Shown here piece by piece: positions 45,330 through 55,143 of a DNA stretch of 64,000 nucleotides (within the stretch, counting starts at the first letter, position 1; every line of letters starts with the position of its first letter). The notes beneath the pieces were generated by a model. It searched no databases. It saw only the letters and a program-made list of their open reading frames with translations, and was not told the DNA's origin. Both the position numbers and the translations under genes were made by a program. Origin of the DNA: Gammaproteobacteria bacterium (GTDB taxonomy: Bacteria; Gemmatimonadota; Gemmatimonadetes; Longimicrobiales; Gaopeijiaceae); assembly GCA_028820325.1 (NCBI GenBank), contig JAPPJO010000020.1, forward strand, positions 1-64,000, in the 5' to 3' direction.

Positions 45330-47600
45330 GTGGATCACCTGGAGGGGCTGAACCCCGAGCAGCGGGCCGCCGTGCTCCACTTCGAGGGGCCTCTGCTGGT
45401 GCTCGCCGGCGCAGGGACCGGAAAAACCCGGGCGCTTACCTGCCGGATCGCCCATCTGGTGCGCGAGCACGGCGTTCCGCCGCATCGCATCCTCGCCGTC
45501 ACCTTCACCAACAAGGCGGCGGGTGAGATGCGGGAGCGCGTCGCCAACTACCTGGGGGAGGAGCCGCGGGGGATGTGGCTCGGCACCTTTCATGCCCTGG
45601 GCGCACGTCTTCTGCGCATCCACGCGGGCGAGGTCGGGCGCGCGGCCCCGTTCACCATTTTCGATGCCGAGCAGAGCCTGAACCAGGTGAAGCGGGCCCA
45701 GAAGGCCGTCCGCGTCAATCCGGACCGGTGGAATCCGCGATCGGTGCAGGACGTAATCAGTGCCGCCAAGAACGTGCTTGCCGGCCCGCAGCGGTTTCAT
45801 GAAGAGAACGCGGACGGTGCCGACCCGCTGGCGGCGGCCGCGGCGCTCGTGTACCCCGAGTATCAGGCTGCCCTGGAGCGCCAGAACGCCTTCGACTTCG
45901 ACGATCTGCTGATGAAGCCGGTGGAGCTGCTGGAGTCGTATCCCGATATCCTGTACCGGTACTCGGACCGCTTCGCCTTCATGCTGGTGGACGAATACCA
46001 GGACACCAACCATGCCCAGTTCCGGCTGCTCGACCTGCTGGCGCGTGCGCACGGCAACCTCATGGTGGTGGGCGACGACGATCAGAGCATCTATGGATGG
46101 CGGGGGGCCGACATCCGCAACATCCTCCAGTTCGAGTCGGTCTTCCCCAGCGCCCGCGTCGTCCGGCTGGAGCGCAACTACCGGTCTACCGGACACGTCC
46201 TCCACGCGGCCAATGCCGCGATCTCGCACAACGTTGCCCGCAAGGCGAAGACGCTGCATACGCGCCGCCCGGACGGCGAAATGCTGAGCGTTCTGCACAC
46301 CGCGACCGAGACCGACGAGGCTCGCTGCATCGCCGATGAGGCCGAGTCGCTGAAGCAGGCCAACGGATGGCCGTTCGGGAGTTTCGCCGTCCTCTACCGC
46401 ACCAACGCCCAGTCGCGCGCGCTCGAGGAAGAGCTGATGCGGCGCTTCATCCCCTACCAGATCGTCGGAGGGGTGCGCTTCTACGAGAGGCGCGAGATCC
46501 GCGACGTGCTGGCCTATCTGCGGCTGATCTCGAACCCCCGGGACGAAGAGGCGTTCAACCGCGTCGTCAACTATCCGAAACGCGGAATCGGCACGGTGTC
46601 GCGCAGCCGGTTGACGGCGTGGGCACGAGGACGCGGGGTGTCGCTGCTCGAGGCTGCGGCGGAGGCGCGCGCGGCGGAAGGCATCCGGCCGTCCACCGCC
46701 CGCACGCTCGGGCGCTTCGCGCGCATGATCGGTGACTGGCGCTCCCTCGCCCGGGAACGCAATGCGGGCGAGGTCACGGAGGCGGTGGTCACCGGGTTGG
46801 ACCTGCGGGAGCGGCTGCGCAAAGAGGGGCCGGAGGGCGAGGACAGGGCCGCGAACGTGACGGAGTTGATCGCCGCCGCCTTCCGCTTCGACCCCTCGGA
46901 GCATGATCTGGGCGAAGAGGAGGAGATCGCGAAGGCCAGCGAGCTGGATCTGTTCCTTCAGCACACGGCGCTGGTCACGGGCATCGACGCGCACGACAGT
47001 GGGGCCGACGCGGTCACCCTCATGACCCTCCACAGCGCGAAGGGGCTCGAGTTCCCGTGCGTCTTTCTCGCCGGAATGGAGGAGGGGCTGTTTCCGCTGT
47101 CGCGGGCGCTGGAACTGCCCGAGGAACTGGAGGAGGAACGGAGGCTCTTCTATGTGGGCATCACGCGGGCCGAGGAGAAGCTCTATCTCAGCTACGCGGA
47201 GCGAAGATGGCGAGCCGGCGAGGGCATGACATCGAGGCCCTCGTCGTTCCTCGGCACGATTCCCGACACGCTGGTGGAATACCGGCGCTCGTCGCGGCTG
47301 CAGTTGTCCCGCCACCGGTATCGCGCGAGAGGCGCGTACCGGGAGGGCAGGCATGGTGGCGAGTCCCTGGACCGGAGCCAGGCCTATGCGGACCCGGATC
47401 CGGCCCGATACGATGATCTGAACCAGGACGCTCCCCGCTACCGGCAAGGTGAACGCGTGGTTCACGGGACCTTCGGCTTCGGATCGATCCTGGATATCTC
47501 GGGGTTCGGTCCGGACCTCAGGGTGACGGTGGATTTCGATGACGTGGGGAGGAAGAAACTGGTAGCGCGCTTCGCGGGTCTCGAGAGGGCGTTCGAGTGA
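45330..47600 (+). CDS. pcrA: UvrD/PcrA-family DNA helicase
   Basis: A 756-residue superfamily 1A helicase. GLNPEQRAAV is the Q motif, LAGAGTGKTRAL is Walker A (about 27) and VDEYQDTNHAQFRLL is Walker B. GDDDQSIYGWRGAD is motif III, and TLHSAKGLEFPCVFLAGMEE and YVGITRAEEKLYLSYA are motifs V and VI. A Tudor-like C-terminal segment (VHGTFGFGSILDISG) as in PcrA binds RNA polymerase in other bacteria. It acts in nucleotide-excision and mismatch repair and in conflict resolution. GTG 45330 is chosen because upstream frame sequence lies inside the kinase gene. Its stop overlaps the gatC start. Confidence 0.95.
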   Translation: MDHLEGLNPEQRAAVLHFEGPLLVLAGAGTGKTRALTCRIAHLVREHGVPPHRILAVTFTNKAAGEMRERVANYLGEEPRGMWLGTFHALGARLLRIHAGEVGRAAPFTIFDAEQSLNQVKRAQKAVRVNPDRWNPRSVQDVISAAKNVLAGPQRFHEENADGADPLAAAAALVYPEYQAALERQNAFDFDDLLMKPVELLESYPDILYRYSDRFAFMLVDEYQDTNHAQFRLLDLLARAHGNLMVVGDDDQSIYGWRGADIRNILQFESVFPSARVVRLERNYRSTGHVLHAANAAISHNVARKAKTLHTRRPDGEMLSVLHTATETDEARCIADEAESLKQANGWPFGSFAVLYRTNAQSRALEEELMRRFIPYQIVGGVRFYERREIRDVLAYLRLISNPRDEEAFNRVVNYPKRGIGTVSRSRLTAWARGRGVSLLEAAAEARAAEGIRPSTARTLGRFARMIGDWRSLARERNAGEVTEAVVTGLDLRERLRKEGPEGEDRAANVTELIAAAFRFDPSEHDLGEEEEIAKASELDLFLQHTALVTGIDAHDSGADAVTLMTLHSAKGLEFPCVFLAGMEEGLFPLSRALELPEELEEERRLFYVGITRAEEKLYLSYAERRWRAGEGMTSRPSSFLGTIPDTLVEYRRSSRLQLSRHRYRARGAYREGRHGGESLDRSQAYADPDPARYDDLNQDAPRYRQGERVVHGTFGFGSILDISGFGPDLRVTVDFDDVGRKKLVARFAGLERAFE

Positions 47601-47989
47601 ACAGACCGCATGAGACGGAGCCGGGCGTGACCGTAACCATTCAGGAGATTCACCGGATCGCCGCCCTCGCTCGCGTCCGCCTCGACCGGGGGGAGGCGAA
47701 GCGCATGGCGCGCGACATGAGCTCGATCCTGGAGCACATGGCGGTGTTGAGCGGGGTCGCGCCGGAGCCTGCTCCCACATCCGGCGTCCCGCAGGACGAG
47801 GGCTCCACGCGACCATTCGGGGAAGCCTCGGACCGGAGCGGTCCTCCGGCCGGAGAAGGTGCAACGACGCCGGATCCTCTCGAGCGGCCGCTCGCGCGCA
47901 TCGCTCCCGACTGGCGGGATGGTCTCTTCATCGTCCCCCGGCTTCCAGGTGTGGCGGGCGCACCCGGCGAACGGAAGAGCTCGCCGTGA
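47597..47989 (+). CDS. gatC: Asp/Glu-tRNA amidotransferase subunit C
   Basis: A 130-residue subunit, longer than the usual 95-100. The core is typical: [20 protein letters not shown], then [12 protein letters not shown] Pro/Gly/Ser-rich linker (about 60-100) precedes a [15 protein letters not shown] tail that wraps GatA in known structures. GTG 47597 overlaps the helicase stop, and the stop overlaps gatA (GTGA), so the three genes are coupled. Confidence 0.93.
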   Translation: MNRPHETEPGVTVTIQEIHRIAALARVRLDRGEAKRMARDMSSILEHMAVLSGVAPEPAPTSGVPQDEGSTRPFGEASDRSGPPAGEGATTPDPLERPLARIAPDWRDGLFIVPRLPGVAGAPGERKSSP

Positions 47990-49443
47990 AGGCGAATGCG
48001 GGCGGCGTGGCGGCGAGGGCCGCGGAGGTCCGGAACGGGAAACTCGCCTGGGGCTCGATGGCGGCGCAGGCGCTGGAGGCGCACGGGACGTGGGAGCGGG
48101 GCCCCGCTCCGCTCAACGCCTTCATCGCCGTGGATGCGAACGCGGATCGGCAACGCGGTCCGCGCGACGGCCTGCTCGCGGGCATACCGGTCGCGGTCAA
48201 GGACAACCTGGCCACGGCCGGCTTCCCCACCACCTGCGGCTCCCGCATCCTGGAGGAGTTCCGTTCCCCGTACGAAGCCACCGCCGTCCGTCGGCTTCGC
48301 GGAGCGGGCGCGGTCATCGTCGGCAAGACCAACATGGACGAGTTCGCCATGGGGTCGTCGACCGAAAACTCCGCCTTCGGTCCCACGCGCAATCCCTGGC
48401 ATGCGGAACGGGTTCCCGGCGGAAGCTCCGGCGGGTCGGCGGCGGCGGTGGCCGCGGGCATCGTGCCGGTCGCGGTGGGCTCGGACACAGGTGGTTCGGT
48501 TCGCCAGCCGGCGTCGTTCTGCGGGGTGGTGGGCATCAAGCCCACCTACGGGCGGGTGAGCCGCTACGGGCTGGTCGCCTTCGCCTCCTCGCTCGACCAG
48601 GTGGGCGCCCTCGGCCGCACTGTGCGCGACGCGGCCACCCTGCTCGAAGTCCTGAGCGGCCACGACCCGCGCGACGCCACCTCGGTCAACCGCCCCGTAC
48701 CGCCTCTGACGGCGGCCTGCGAGCGGGGGGTGCGCGGGCTGGTCGTCGGCGTTCCGCGCGAGTACTTCCCCGCCGGCCTGGACCCGGTGGTGCGCCGGCT
48801 GGCGGAGCACGCCCTCGGTGCCCTGGAGGGAGCGGGCGCCGAGTTGCGGGAGGTGTCCCTGCCGCACACCCGATACGCAATTCCCGCCTACTACATCATC
48901 GCGCCCGCCGAAGCTTCGTCCAATCTGGCCCGGTACGACGGTGTCCGCTTCGGGCGCCGCTGCCGGGAGGCGGATACTACCGAGCGACTGTACGAACTCT
49001 CCCGCTCCGAGGGCTTCGGCACCGAGGTCAAGCGGCGCATCCTGCTCGGTACCTACGCGCTGTCGGCAGGCTACTACGACGCGTACTACGGCCGTGCGCA
49101 GGAGGCGCGGGCTGCCGTCGCCCGGGATTTCAAGCGGACATTCGGGGATGGCGTGGACGTGCTCTTCACCCCGACTGCGCCGACCCCCGCCTTCAAGCTG
49201 GGAGAGCGCATCCACGATCCCTACCAGATGTACCTGTCCGATGTCTTCACCGTGACCGCCAACCTGGCCGGGGTACCCGCAATGTCCGTTCCCATCGGGC
49301 TGGCGGAAGGATTGCCCGTTGGGGGTCAACTCATGGCCGCACACTGGCGGGAGGACACGCTGCTGACCGCGGCCGCGGCGCTCGAAGCCGAACTGGGGAC
49401 GGTGGGATCTCCCCCGGTTCCGTCCGGCGCAAGTGCTGCATGA
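47986..49443 (+). CDS. gatA: Asp/Glu-tRNA amidotransferase subunit A
   Basis: A 485-residue amidase-signature enzyme releasing ammonia from Gln. [17 protein letters not shown] has the catalytic Lys, and the serine-rich segment [20 protein letters not shown] and [17 protein letters not shown] hold the Ser-cisSer pair. Length is standard. The complex amidates mischarged Glu-tRNA(Gln) and/or Asp-tRNA(Asn). GTG 47986 overlaps gatC and the stop overlaps gatB. Confidence 0.97.
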   Translation: MKANAGGVAARAAEVRNGKLAWGSMAAQALEAHGTWERGPAPLNAFIAVDANADRQRGPRDGLLAGIPVAVKDNLATAGFPTTCGSRILEEFRSPYEATAVRRLRGAGAVIVGKTNMDEFAMGSSTENSAFGPTRNPWHAERVPGGSSGGSAAAVAAGIVPVAVGSDTGGSVRQPASFCGVVGIKPTYGRVSRYGLVAFASSLDQVGALGRTVRDAATLLEVLSGHDPRDATSVNRPVPPLTAACERGVRGLVVGVPREYFPAGLDPVVRRLAEHALGALEGAGAELREVSLPHTRYAIPAYYIIAPAEASSNLARYDGVRFGRRCREADTTERLYELSRSEGFGTEVKRRILLGTYALSAGYYDAYYGRAQEARAAVARDFKRTFGDGVDVLFTPTAPTPAFKLGERIHDPYQMYLSDVFTVTANLAGVPAMSVPIGLAEGLPVGGQLMAAHWREDTLLTAAAALEAELGTVGSPPVPSGASAA

Positions 49444-50879
49444 AGGATTCGCGGCTGGAAGCCGTGATCGGCCTGGAGGTCCACGTTCAGCTCGACACCG
49501 GGCGCAAGCTGTTCTGCGCGGATTCAACCGCATTCGGAGCACCGCCCAACACGGCCGTGTGCCCGGTCTGCCTGGGGCTGCCCGGCGCGCTCCCCGTGCT
49601 CGACCCGGGAGCGGTCGATCTCGCGCTCCGGGCGGCGCTCGCGCTGGACTGCACCATCCACCCCGTCTCCGTCTTCGCCCGCAAGAACTACTTCTATCCC
49701 GATCTGCCCAAGGGATATCAGATCTCCCAGTTCGAACGCCCCCTGGCCACCCGGGGTGCCGTGGAACTGGATGGCGGCCGGCGGGTGCGGATCCGGCGGG
49801 TGCACATGGAAGAGGACGCCGGAAAGTCGCTACACGACCGCTTCGCCTCCGCGACCGCCATCGATCTGAACCGGACCGGCACCCCGCTGATCGAAGTCGT
49901 TTCGGAGCCGGACCTGCGCTCTCCCCGGGAGGCGCGCTCCTATCTCCAGCTCCTCAAGCGGCTGATGGAATACCTGGGGATATCCGATTGCAACATGGAA
50001 GAAGGCAGCCTGCGCGTGGACGCGAACGTGTCCCTGCGGAAGAAGGGAAGCGAGCGCCTCGAGGCCAGCACCGAGGTCAAGAACCTCAACAGTTTCTCGG
50101 CGGTGGAAAAGGCGCTCGGCGTCGAGATCTGGCGCCAGACCCGGCTTCGCGCCGAAGGCCGCGCCGTGACCCGCCAGACCCTGCTCTGGGATGCCGCAGG
50201 AGGCGACGTGCGGGTGATGCGGGACAAGGAGGACAGCCAGGACTACCGGTATTTCCCCGATCCCGACCTCCCGCCTCTCGTCCTCTCGGCCGCGCGCGTC
50301 GCGTCGCTGCGGGCGGAACTGGGCGAGCTTCCGCGTGCAAAGCGCGAGCGCTTTCGGCGTCAGTACGAGTTGCCCGCATACGACGCGGACGTGCTTACTT
50401 CGTCCCGGGGACTCGCGGACTACTACGAAGCCGTTGTCGCGTGCGGTAGGCAGCCCAAGACGGTGTCCAACTGGGTGATGGGGCCGGTGCTCGAGACGGT
50501 GAAACGAGGAATCGCCGACCTTTCCTCACCGGGGCTGGCACCCGGGCGACTCGCCGAACTGCTTGTGCTGGTGGACAAGGGGACGCTGTCGGCCACGGCG
50601 GCAAAGACGGTCCTCGCCGGCATGGCGCGCACCGGCGACGCGCCCGGGGCGGTCGTCCAGCGGGAAGGGCTCAGGCAGGTACGGGAAGACCAGGTGCTGG
50701 ACAGGTGGGTGACGGACGCGGTGACGGCGCATCCGGAGGCAGTCGCCCGCTACCGCGCGGGGGAGACGCGCCTTTTCGGGTTTCTCATGGGCCAGGTCAT
50801 GCGTGCCTCCGGGCGCAAGGCCGACCCGCGCCGCGTGAGCCAGTTGCTGCGGGCCGCGCTGGACGCCGATGCCGATTGA
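49440..50879 (+). CDS. gatB: Asp/Glu-tRNA amidotransferase subunit B
   Basis: A 479-residue subunit carrying the kinase/transamidase site and the YqeY-like tail that grips t[23 protein letters not shown] opens the protein, [16 protein letters not shown] follows with Cys residues of the zinc site, and [18 protein letters not shown] and [11 protein letters not shown] are standard. The ATG at 49440 overlaps the gatA stop (ATGA). The operon is complete as gatCAB. Confidence 0.97.
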   Translation: MKDSRLEAVIGLEVHVQLDTGRKLFCADSTAFGAPPNTAVCPVCLGLPGALPVLDPGAVDLALRAALALDCTIHPVSVFARKNYFYPDLPKGYQISQFERPLATRGAVELDGGRRVRIRRVHMEEDAGKSLHDRFASATAIDLNRTGTPLIEVVSEPDLRSPREARSYLQLLKRLMEYLGISDCNMEEGSLRVDANVSLRKKGSERLEASTEVKNLNSFSAVEKALGVEIWRQTRLRAEGRAVTRQTLLWDAAGGDVRVMRDKEDSQDYRYFPDPDLPPLVLSAARVASLRAELGELPRAKRERFRRQYELPAYDADVLTSSRGLADYYEAVVACGRQPKTVSNWVMGPVLETVKRGIADLSSPGLAPGRLAELLVLVDKGTLSATAAKTVLAGMARTGDAPGAVVQREGLRQVREDQVLDRWVTDAVTAHPEAVARYRAGETRLFGFLMGQVMRASGRKADPRRVSQLLRAALDADAD

Positions 50880-50926
50880 AGTCGGCGGATCGCCGGCCGA
50901 GTTGACCCACGGGCTGCCCGCCGCCG

Positions 50927-51568
50927 CTATCCGGTCTCGCCAGCCGGCTCGCGCCCGTCATCCGGCCCTGTGACGGCGGGGGTGTCAGCCGGCTCATCGC
51001 CTGGGGGCCCCGACGCGGCATCCTCTTCGACCGGGAGCACGGAGCGGGCGCCGCCGCGCGTGCGCTCAAGGGCGCGGGCGCCGGCGCCCACCCCGCGAAC
51101 GGCCGCAGCCGTCTTGAGAAAAGTCTCTTCAGCCTCGGCCTGCACCACTTCCAGCAACGCGTTGAACTCATCGATGCGGGTTTCCATGTGCGTCGATGCC
51201 TGCCTCAGCCGGTCGGACAGCGCCCGCACGGACCCTGTGAGGTGCCGCGCCTCGTCGCGCAGCGAGCGGGAGACGGCATCCACGTTGTCCGCGACGCCGG
51301 CAGCCCGTTCGAGCACCGGCCGGCTGTGCTCTTCCAGCCGGCGCGCGATGTCGGTGAGCCGGCGCCCGTGCCTGTCCAGCCGCCTCAGGAAGGCCAGCAG
51401 CGCCACGGCGCCGAGCGAGGCCAGGACCACGAGGGCCAGGAGGCCCCACTCGCTGACGTTCGCGATCCCCGAGGGCGCGACCATGACGAAAACCGTGTCG
51501 GGCGCCGGTTCCTGCCCCGACACCCGGGCGGATGCCGCGGCCGCTATCGTCCAAACCGTTGCAATCAT
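50927..51568 (-). CDS. Membrane-anchored coiled-coil protein, DUF948-like
   Basis: 213 residues. The N-terminus could be a signal or anchor (MIATVWTIAAAASARVSG). A definite membrane helix lies near 39-60 (EWGLLALVVLASLGAVALLAF). Then follows a long Arg/Glu/Ala-rich helix with heptad character (about 62-165) and a disordered acidic Pro/Gly tail. This layout resembles DUF948-type general stress proteins and the membrane part of methyl-accepting-like proteins without a signalling hairpin. No catalytic motif is visible. It converges on gatB and diverges from murA. Confidence 0.6.
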   Translation of the reverse strand: MIATVWTIAAAASARVSGQEPAPDTVFVMVAPSGIANVSEWGLLALVVLASLGAVALLAFLRRLDRHGRRLTDIARRLEEHSRPVLERAAGVADNVDAVSRSLRDEARHLTGSVRALSDRLRQASTHMETRIDEFNALLEVVQAEAEETFLKTAAAVRGVGAGARALERTRGGARSVLPVEEDAASGPPGDEPADTPAVTGPDDGREPAGETG

Positions 51569-51876
51569 GGTATGATCAGGAGCGGCGTGGAGCCGAGAAG
51601 ATTGGCGGGGCCTCCCTCGGAGAGCGCCTCACCGAAGGGTGCATCTGACGTATTGACAATAACTTGTAGAATCATCTGTTCTCCAATGGTAGCGCATTCG
51701 GGGCTTGCGCTGCAAGAACTTCCATGCACGTCCTGATCCCGCTGGCCGGGGCGTCGGCGACGCGGTATGTTGGCGCGGCAATGCGACCAGCGACCCGACG
51801 CGCGACCGCCCCCAAGGTCCCGGCGCTGGCCGCGCTCCCGTAGCTTCCACCTGGTCCACCATTCCACCCCCATGTC
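51569..51876. other. Divergent 308-base gap before murA
   Basis: No gene is supported here. It contains the upstream region of the minus-strand coiled-coil gene and a plausible plus-strand promoter at 51645-51672. A locally AT-richer stretch (51650-51690) stands out against the GC-rich surroundings. No clear hairpin terminator is visible. Confidence 0.5.
51645..51672 (+). promoter_or_regulatory. Possible promoter of murA
   Basis: CTGACG (4 of 6) is spaced 16 bases from TAGAAT (5 of 6 to -10), in an AT-rich island. It would give a leader of nearly 200 bases before murA. A TTGACA at 51653 lies too close to the same -10 to be its partner. Confidence 0.35.
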
Positions 51877-53154
51877 ATGGCACACTTCCTGGTCGAAGGC
51901 GGCCACCCCCTCAGCGGGACCATAAGGCCGGCAGGAAACAAGAACGCGGCGTTGCCGGCACTTGCGGCGACGCTCCTCGCGACAGAGCCGGTCACCCTGG
52001 AGAACGTCCCCCGCATCAAGGATGTGGAGGCGTTGGCCGCGATCCTGCGCGCCCTGGGCGCCGAAGTGTCCTGGGAGGGGCCCAACGTGGTCACCGTGGA
52101 TGCGGGACAGGTCAGCGACGTCCGTCCCCCGCGCGCGCTCGCAGAGCGCATTCGGGCCTCGATTCTGCTCGCCGGGCCGTTGCTGGCGCGCTTCGGACGC
52201 GTCCTGCTTCCCCCTCCCGGGGGTGACGTGATCGGCCGCCGCCGGCTGGACACCCACTTCATGGCGCTTGCGGCATTGGGGGGAGAGACGCGGCTGGGAA
52301 GGGAGTTCGAGATCCACGCGTCCAGCCTGAAGGGCGCCTCGATGTTCCTGGACGAGCCTTCGGTGACCGGCACGGAGAACGCCGTGATGGCGGCCACGCT
52401 GGCCCGCGGCCGAACCCGGATTCGAAACGCGGCGGCCGAACCGCACGTCCAGGACTTGTGCCACCTGCTGAATGCGATGGGTGCGCGCATCCGAGGCATC
52501 GGCACGCATGTCCTCGATATCGAGGGCGTCGGAGAGCTGGGCGGAGCCAGATACCGGATCGGCGCCGACCACATCGAAATCGGTTCCTTCATCGGCCTCG
52601 CGGCAGTGACGCGAAGCAGACTGGTCATCGAGGATGTCCCGATCGAGCATCTGGATTCGACCTTGCTGGGCTTCCGGCGCCTTGGCGTCGAGTGCGAACC
52701 TGTCGACGGGTCGCTGGTCGTGCGGGGCGATCGCGAGCTCGGGATCCGGCCGGACGCCTTCGGCCACGTGCCCAAGATCGACGACGGGCCCTGGCCGGCG
52801 TTTCCTGCCGACCTCACGTCGATCGCGCTGGTCACGGCCACGCAGTGCCACGGCACCGTGCTCGTATACGAGAAGATGTTCGAGTCACGCATGTTCTTCA
52901 CCGACAAGCTTGTTTCCATGGGGGCGCAGATCATCCTGTGCGATCCGCATCGCGCGGTCGTGGTCGGCCCCGCGCAACTGCGGGGCGGACGCCTCGAGAG
53001 CCCGGACATTCGCGCGGGCATGGCGATCCTGCTCGCCGCTCTGGCTGCCAGGGGAACCAGCGAGATTCACAACATCGCCCAGATCGAACGCGGCTATCAG
53101 CAGATCGACGAACGCCTGCGCGGACTCGGAGCGCACATCGAGCGCGTGGGTTGA
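51877..53154 (+). CDS. murA: UDP-GlcNAc enolpyruvyltransferase, Asp-type active site
   Basis: A 425-residue enzyme for the first committed step of peptidoglycan synthesis, transferring enolpyruvate from PEP to UDP-GlcNAc. [18 protein letters not shown] is the N-terminal motif, with [15 protein letters not shown] and the catalytic loop [16 protein letters not shown]. The usual catalytic Cys (Cys115 in E. coli) is replaced by Asp117 in PGGD. An Asp at this place keeps activity but prevents the covalent fosfomycin adduct, as known for Mycobacterium and Chlamydia. No ribosome site is clear before ATG 51877. Confidence 0.95.
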   Translation: MAHFLVEGGHPLSGTIRPAGNKNAALPALAATLLATEPVTLENVPRIKDVEALAAILRALGAEVSWEGPNVVTVDAGQVSDVRPPRALAERIRASILLAGPLLARFGRVLLPPPGGDVIGRRRLDTHFMALAALGGETRLGREFEIHASSLKGASMFLDEPSVTGTENAVMAATLARGRTRIRNAAAEPHVQDLCHLLNAMGARIRGIGTHVLDIEGVGELGGARYRIGADHIEIGSFIGLAAVTRSRLVIEDVPIEHLDSTLLGFRRLGVECEPVDGSLVVRGDRELGIRPDAFGHVPKIDDGPWPAFPADLTSIALVTATQCHGTVLVYEKMFESRMFFTDKLVSMGAQIILCDPHRAVVVGPAQLRGGRLESPDIRAGMAILLAALAARGTSEIHNIAQIERGYQQIDERLRGLGAHIERVG

Positions 53155-53220
53155 ACACCGGGTCCTGCACGGGGTGTGGAATCCGGCTGACACACGACAC
53201 CAGGGGCAGGGAGGTACACC

Positions 53221-53541
53221 GTGAAGGAAGAGGGAAGCGACGGCGAGCGTCGCAGGAGAAAGGGCATTCGCGAAGGGTTGAGTCAGGGGCTCGGTTTTCT
53301 TTCGGCGCTCAAGGACGCCATTGAGGAAACCCTGGCCGAGACCCGCGAGCAGGGCGGGCCGAACGCCGAAGCGGCGCGCGATGCGGTGAAGGGCGCGTTG
53401 TCCAGGGCTCAGGCGGCGGCCGAGACCGCCCGTGATCGCCTGGACTTCGTGACCCGTCGCGAGATGGACCAGCTGCGGGAGGCGGTAGAGCGTCTCGCCG
53501 CGAGGATCGAGCGCCTGGAGCGGCAAGACCCGACCCCGTGA
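53221..53541 (+). CDS. Small coiled-coil protein, phasin/UbiK-like
   Basis: A 106-residue helical protein. A basic N-terminus precedes an Ala-rich amphipathic helix (about 20-75). The segment DRLDFVTRREMDQLREAVERL near 75-95 is slightly over the quoted limit, its key part being RLDFVTRREMD. It ends in a heptad zipper. The FVTRREMD-plus-coil pattern is shared by UbiK/YqiC-type accessory factors and the phasin-like group that coat PHA granules or bind membranes. GGGAGG precedes GTG 53221. No phaC or ubi gene is near, so function is open. Confidence 0.6.
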   Translation: MKEEGSDGERRRRKGIREGLSQGLGFLSALKDAIEETLAETREQGGPNAEAARDAVKGALSRAQAAAETARDRLDFVTRREMDQLREAVERLAARIERLERQDPTP

Positions 53542-53565
53542 CCGGGGACGCGCCACGCTGGCAGC

Positions 53566-53587
53566 CGGAGCCGCGCGGCCGGCTCCG
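53566..53587 (+). other. Hairpin after the coiled-coil gene
   Basis: A perfect 8-base stem CGGAGCCG/CGGCTCCG with a 6-base loop lies 24 bases after the stop at 53541. It has no following T tract, so it could be an mRNA 3' stabiliser or a factor-dependent end. Confidence 0.5.
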
Positions 53588-53592
53588 AAGCC

Positions 53593-53621
53593 TTGAACGG
53601 GGGTGGACAAACCCTTATTGT
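53593..53621 (+). promoter_or_regulatory. Possible promoter of the nusA leader
   Basis: TTGAAC (4 of 6) is spaced 17 bases from TATTGT (4 of 6). A transcript would begin near 53628, immediately before a palindrome and an intrinsic terminator, giving a leader of about 170 bases before nusA. Confidence 0.35.
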
Positions 53622-53635
53622 TCAGGGTCCGGGCG

Positions 53636-53653
53636 GATCGTCGGCCGACGATC
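53636..53653. repeat. Perfect 18-bp palindrome in the nusA leader
   Basis: GATCGTCGGCCGACGATC reads the same on both strands without a mismatch. As DNA it could be an operator; as RNA it would form a tight hairpin just before the terminator. It lies 5 bases upstream of the terminator stem. Confidence 0.7.
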
Positions 53654-53658
53654 TTGAG

Positions 53659-53689
53659 AGTGGGGAGCCAGTGGCCCCCGCTTTTTTTT
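53659..53689 (+). terminator. Strong intrinsic terminator or attenuator before nusA
   Basis: AGTGGGG pairs with CCCCGCT (one G-T pair), then a bulged A, then GCC/GGC around an AGT triloop. This is followed by eight T. It is the only classic Rho-independent terminator I see in the window, and it lies 108 bases upstream of the nusA start, on the nusA strand. A second short hairpin (CCCGG/CCGGG) starts 2 bases after the T tract. Confidence 0.85.
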
Positions 53690-53796
53690 ACCCGGCAAGC
53701 CGGGCGGCGCCGCGCGGGCGGGCCACCCGTGACATGATCCCGACTTGCACGGGACGGGCGGACGATCCGCGTGTGTCGGCAGGGTGAACGGAGTCG

Positions 53797-55143
53797 ATGA
53801 TAGCGAACTCGGGCCAGATAATTGCGGCATTCCGGGACATGGCCGCCACCAAGAACCTGTCCGTGGACGAACTCAACGAGTTGATCGAGGACGGGATCAT
53901 GGCCGGCCTCGCACGCATCCATGGGCCCAACGTGCGCGCCGAGATCGACGTGGACGACATGAGCGGAGCGATCGACATCGTCGTCCTCAAGCGTGTCGTA
54001 GACCAGGTCGAGGACGGCTCCGCGGAGATTTCCCTGGAGGAAGCCCGCTGGGACGACGAGGCCTTCGAAATCGGGGATCTCATGGAAATCCCCATGGACT
54101 TCACCGAGTTCGGACGCAACGCGGTGATGGCGACCAAGCAGCGCATCGTCCAGCGTATTCGCGAGAACGAGCGCGACCGGATTCGCGAAGAGTTCGCGGA
54201 CCGGGTCGGCGAGCTGCTTTCGGGCGACGTGCAGCAGATCGAGCGGGGCAAGGTGGTGGTGATGCTGAACCTCGCCAAGGACGCGGACGCCATCATCCCC
54301 TGGAAGGAGCAGAACCCCCGGGAGCGTTTCCGCCAGGGCGATCCGATCCGCGCCGTGTTGAAGAAGATCGAGGAGTCTCCCAAGGGGCCCCGGCTCATTC
54401 TGTCGCGCGCGGACCCCGTTTTCGTCGAGTCCCTCTTCAGGCTCGAGGTGCCGGAGATCTACCAGGGCATCGTCGACATCCGGGAAAAGGCCAGGGAAGT
54501 CGGCGGCAGAACCAAGATCGCGGTGTCGTCGCGTGACGAATCCATCGATCCCGTGGGCGCGTGCGTAGGGCTGAAAGGATCCCGCGTACAGGCCGTCGTT
54601 TCCGAGCTGGGCGGAGAGCGGATCGATATCGTGCCTTGGCATCCCGATCCCGAAGTCTTCGCCCGCAGGGCGCTTGCGCCCGCGCGGGTTGCGAAGGTCA
54701 TCAGCAACTACGACAACCAGGTAATCACCGCGATCGTGGACGAGGATCAGTTGTCCCTGGCGATCGGCCGGAATGGACAGAACGTTCGTCTGGCGTCGCA
54801 GTTGATCGGGTGGCAGATCGACCTCTACGGGTCTCGCGAGTGGCTTGAGCGGGGAGCGGACACGGCCATCTTCCCGGACGCCGAGGAAAACTACGAAACG
54901 TCCGATTTTCCGCTCTCGGAACTGGAGTTGCCGGCCGACGCGCTGCAGGCGCTCGGAGGGGCGGGATACACCACCTTCCTCCAGATCATTAACCTGGAGA
55001 GGGGCGAGTTTCTGGCGATACCGGGACTCTCTACTGACGCCGTAGACCAGATCGTCGGGCTGATCGACGAATTGACCGTGATCGAGGGCGAGGAAGACGC
55101 GCAACCCGAAGCTCTTGCGGACGGAGAGCACACAGACGGATGA
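53797..55143 (+). CDS. nusA: Transcription termination/antitermination factor NusA
   Basis: 448 residues. The N-terminal polymerase-binding domain (1-130) is followed by an S1 domain with GKVVVMLNLAKDADAIIPW, KH1 (PVFVESLFRLEVPEI) and KH2 (VGLKGSRVQAVVSELGGERI and QLIGW). A single C-terminal helix-hairpin-helix acidic region ends in FLAIPGLSTDAVDQIVGLID. ATG 53797 has GGAG 4 bases upstream. The rimP gene that normally precedes nusA is missing here, and the rnpM (ylxR) gene that often follows is also absent. Confidence 0.96.
   Translation: MIANSGQIIAAFRDMAATKNLSVDELNELIEDGIMAGLARIHGPNVRAEIDVDDMSGAIDIVVLKRVVDQVEDGSAEISLEEARWDDEAFEIGDLMEIPMDFTEFGRNAVMATKQRIVQRIRENERDRIREEFADRVGELLSGDVQQIERGKVVVMLNLAKDADAIIPWKEQNPRERFRQGDPIRAVLKKIEESPKGPRLILSRADPVFVESLFRLEVPEIYQGIVDIREKAREVGGRTKIAVSSRDESIDPVGACVGLKGSRVQAVVSELGGERIDIVPWHPDPEVFARRALAPARVAKVISNYDNQVITAIVDEDQLSLAIGRNGQNVRLASQLIGWQIDLYGSREWLERGADTAIFPDAEENYETSDFPLSELELPADALQALGGAGYTTFLQIINLERGEFLAIPGLSTDAVDQIVGLIDELTVIEGEEDAQPEALADGEHTDG

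Noticed and set aside
51653..51672. TTGACA close to TAGAAT as a promoter pair
   Set aside because: The spacing is only 8 bases; the upstream CTGACG at 16 bases is the more reasonable -35.
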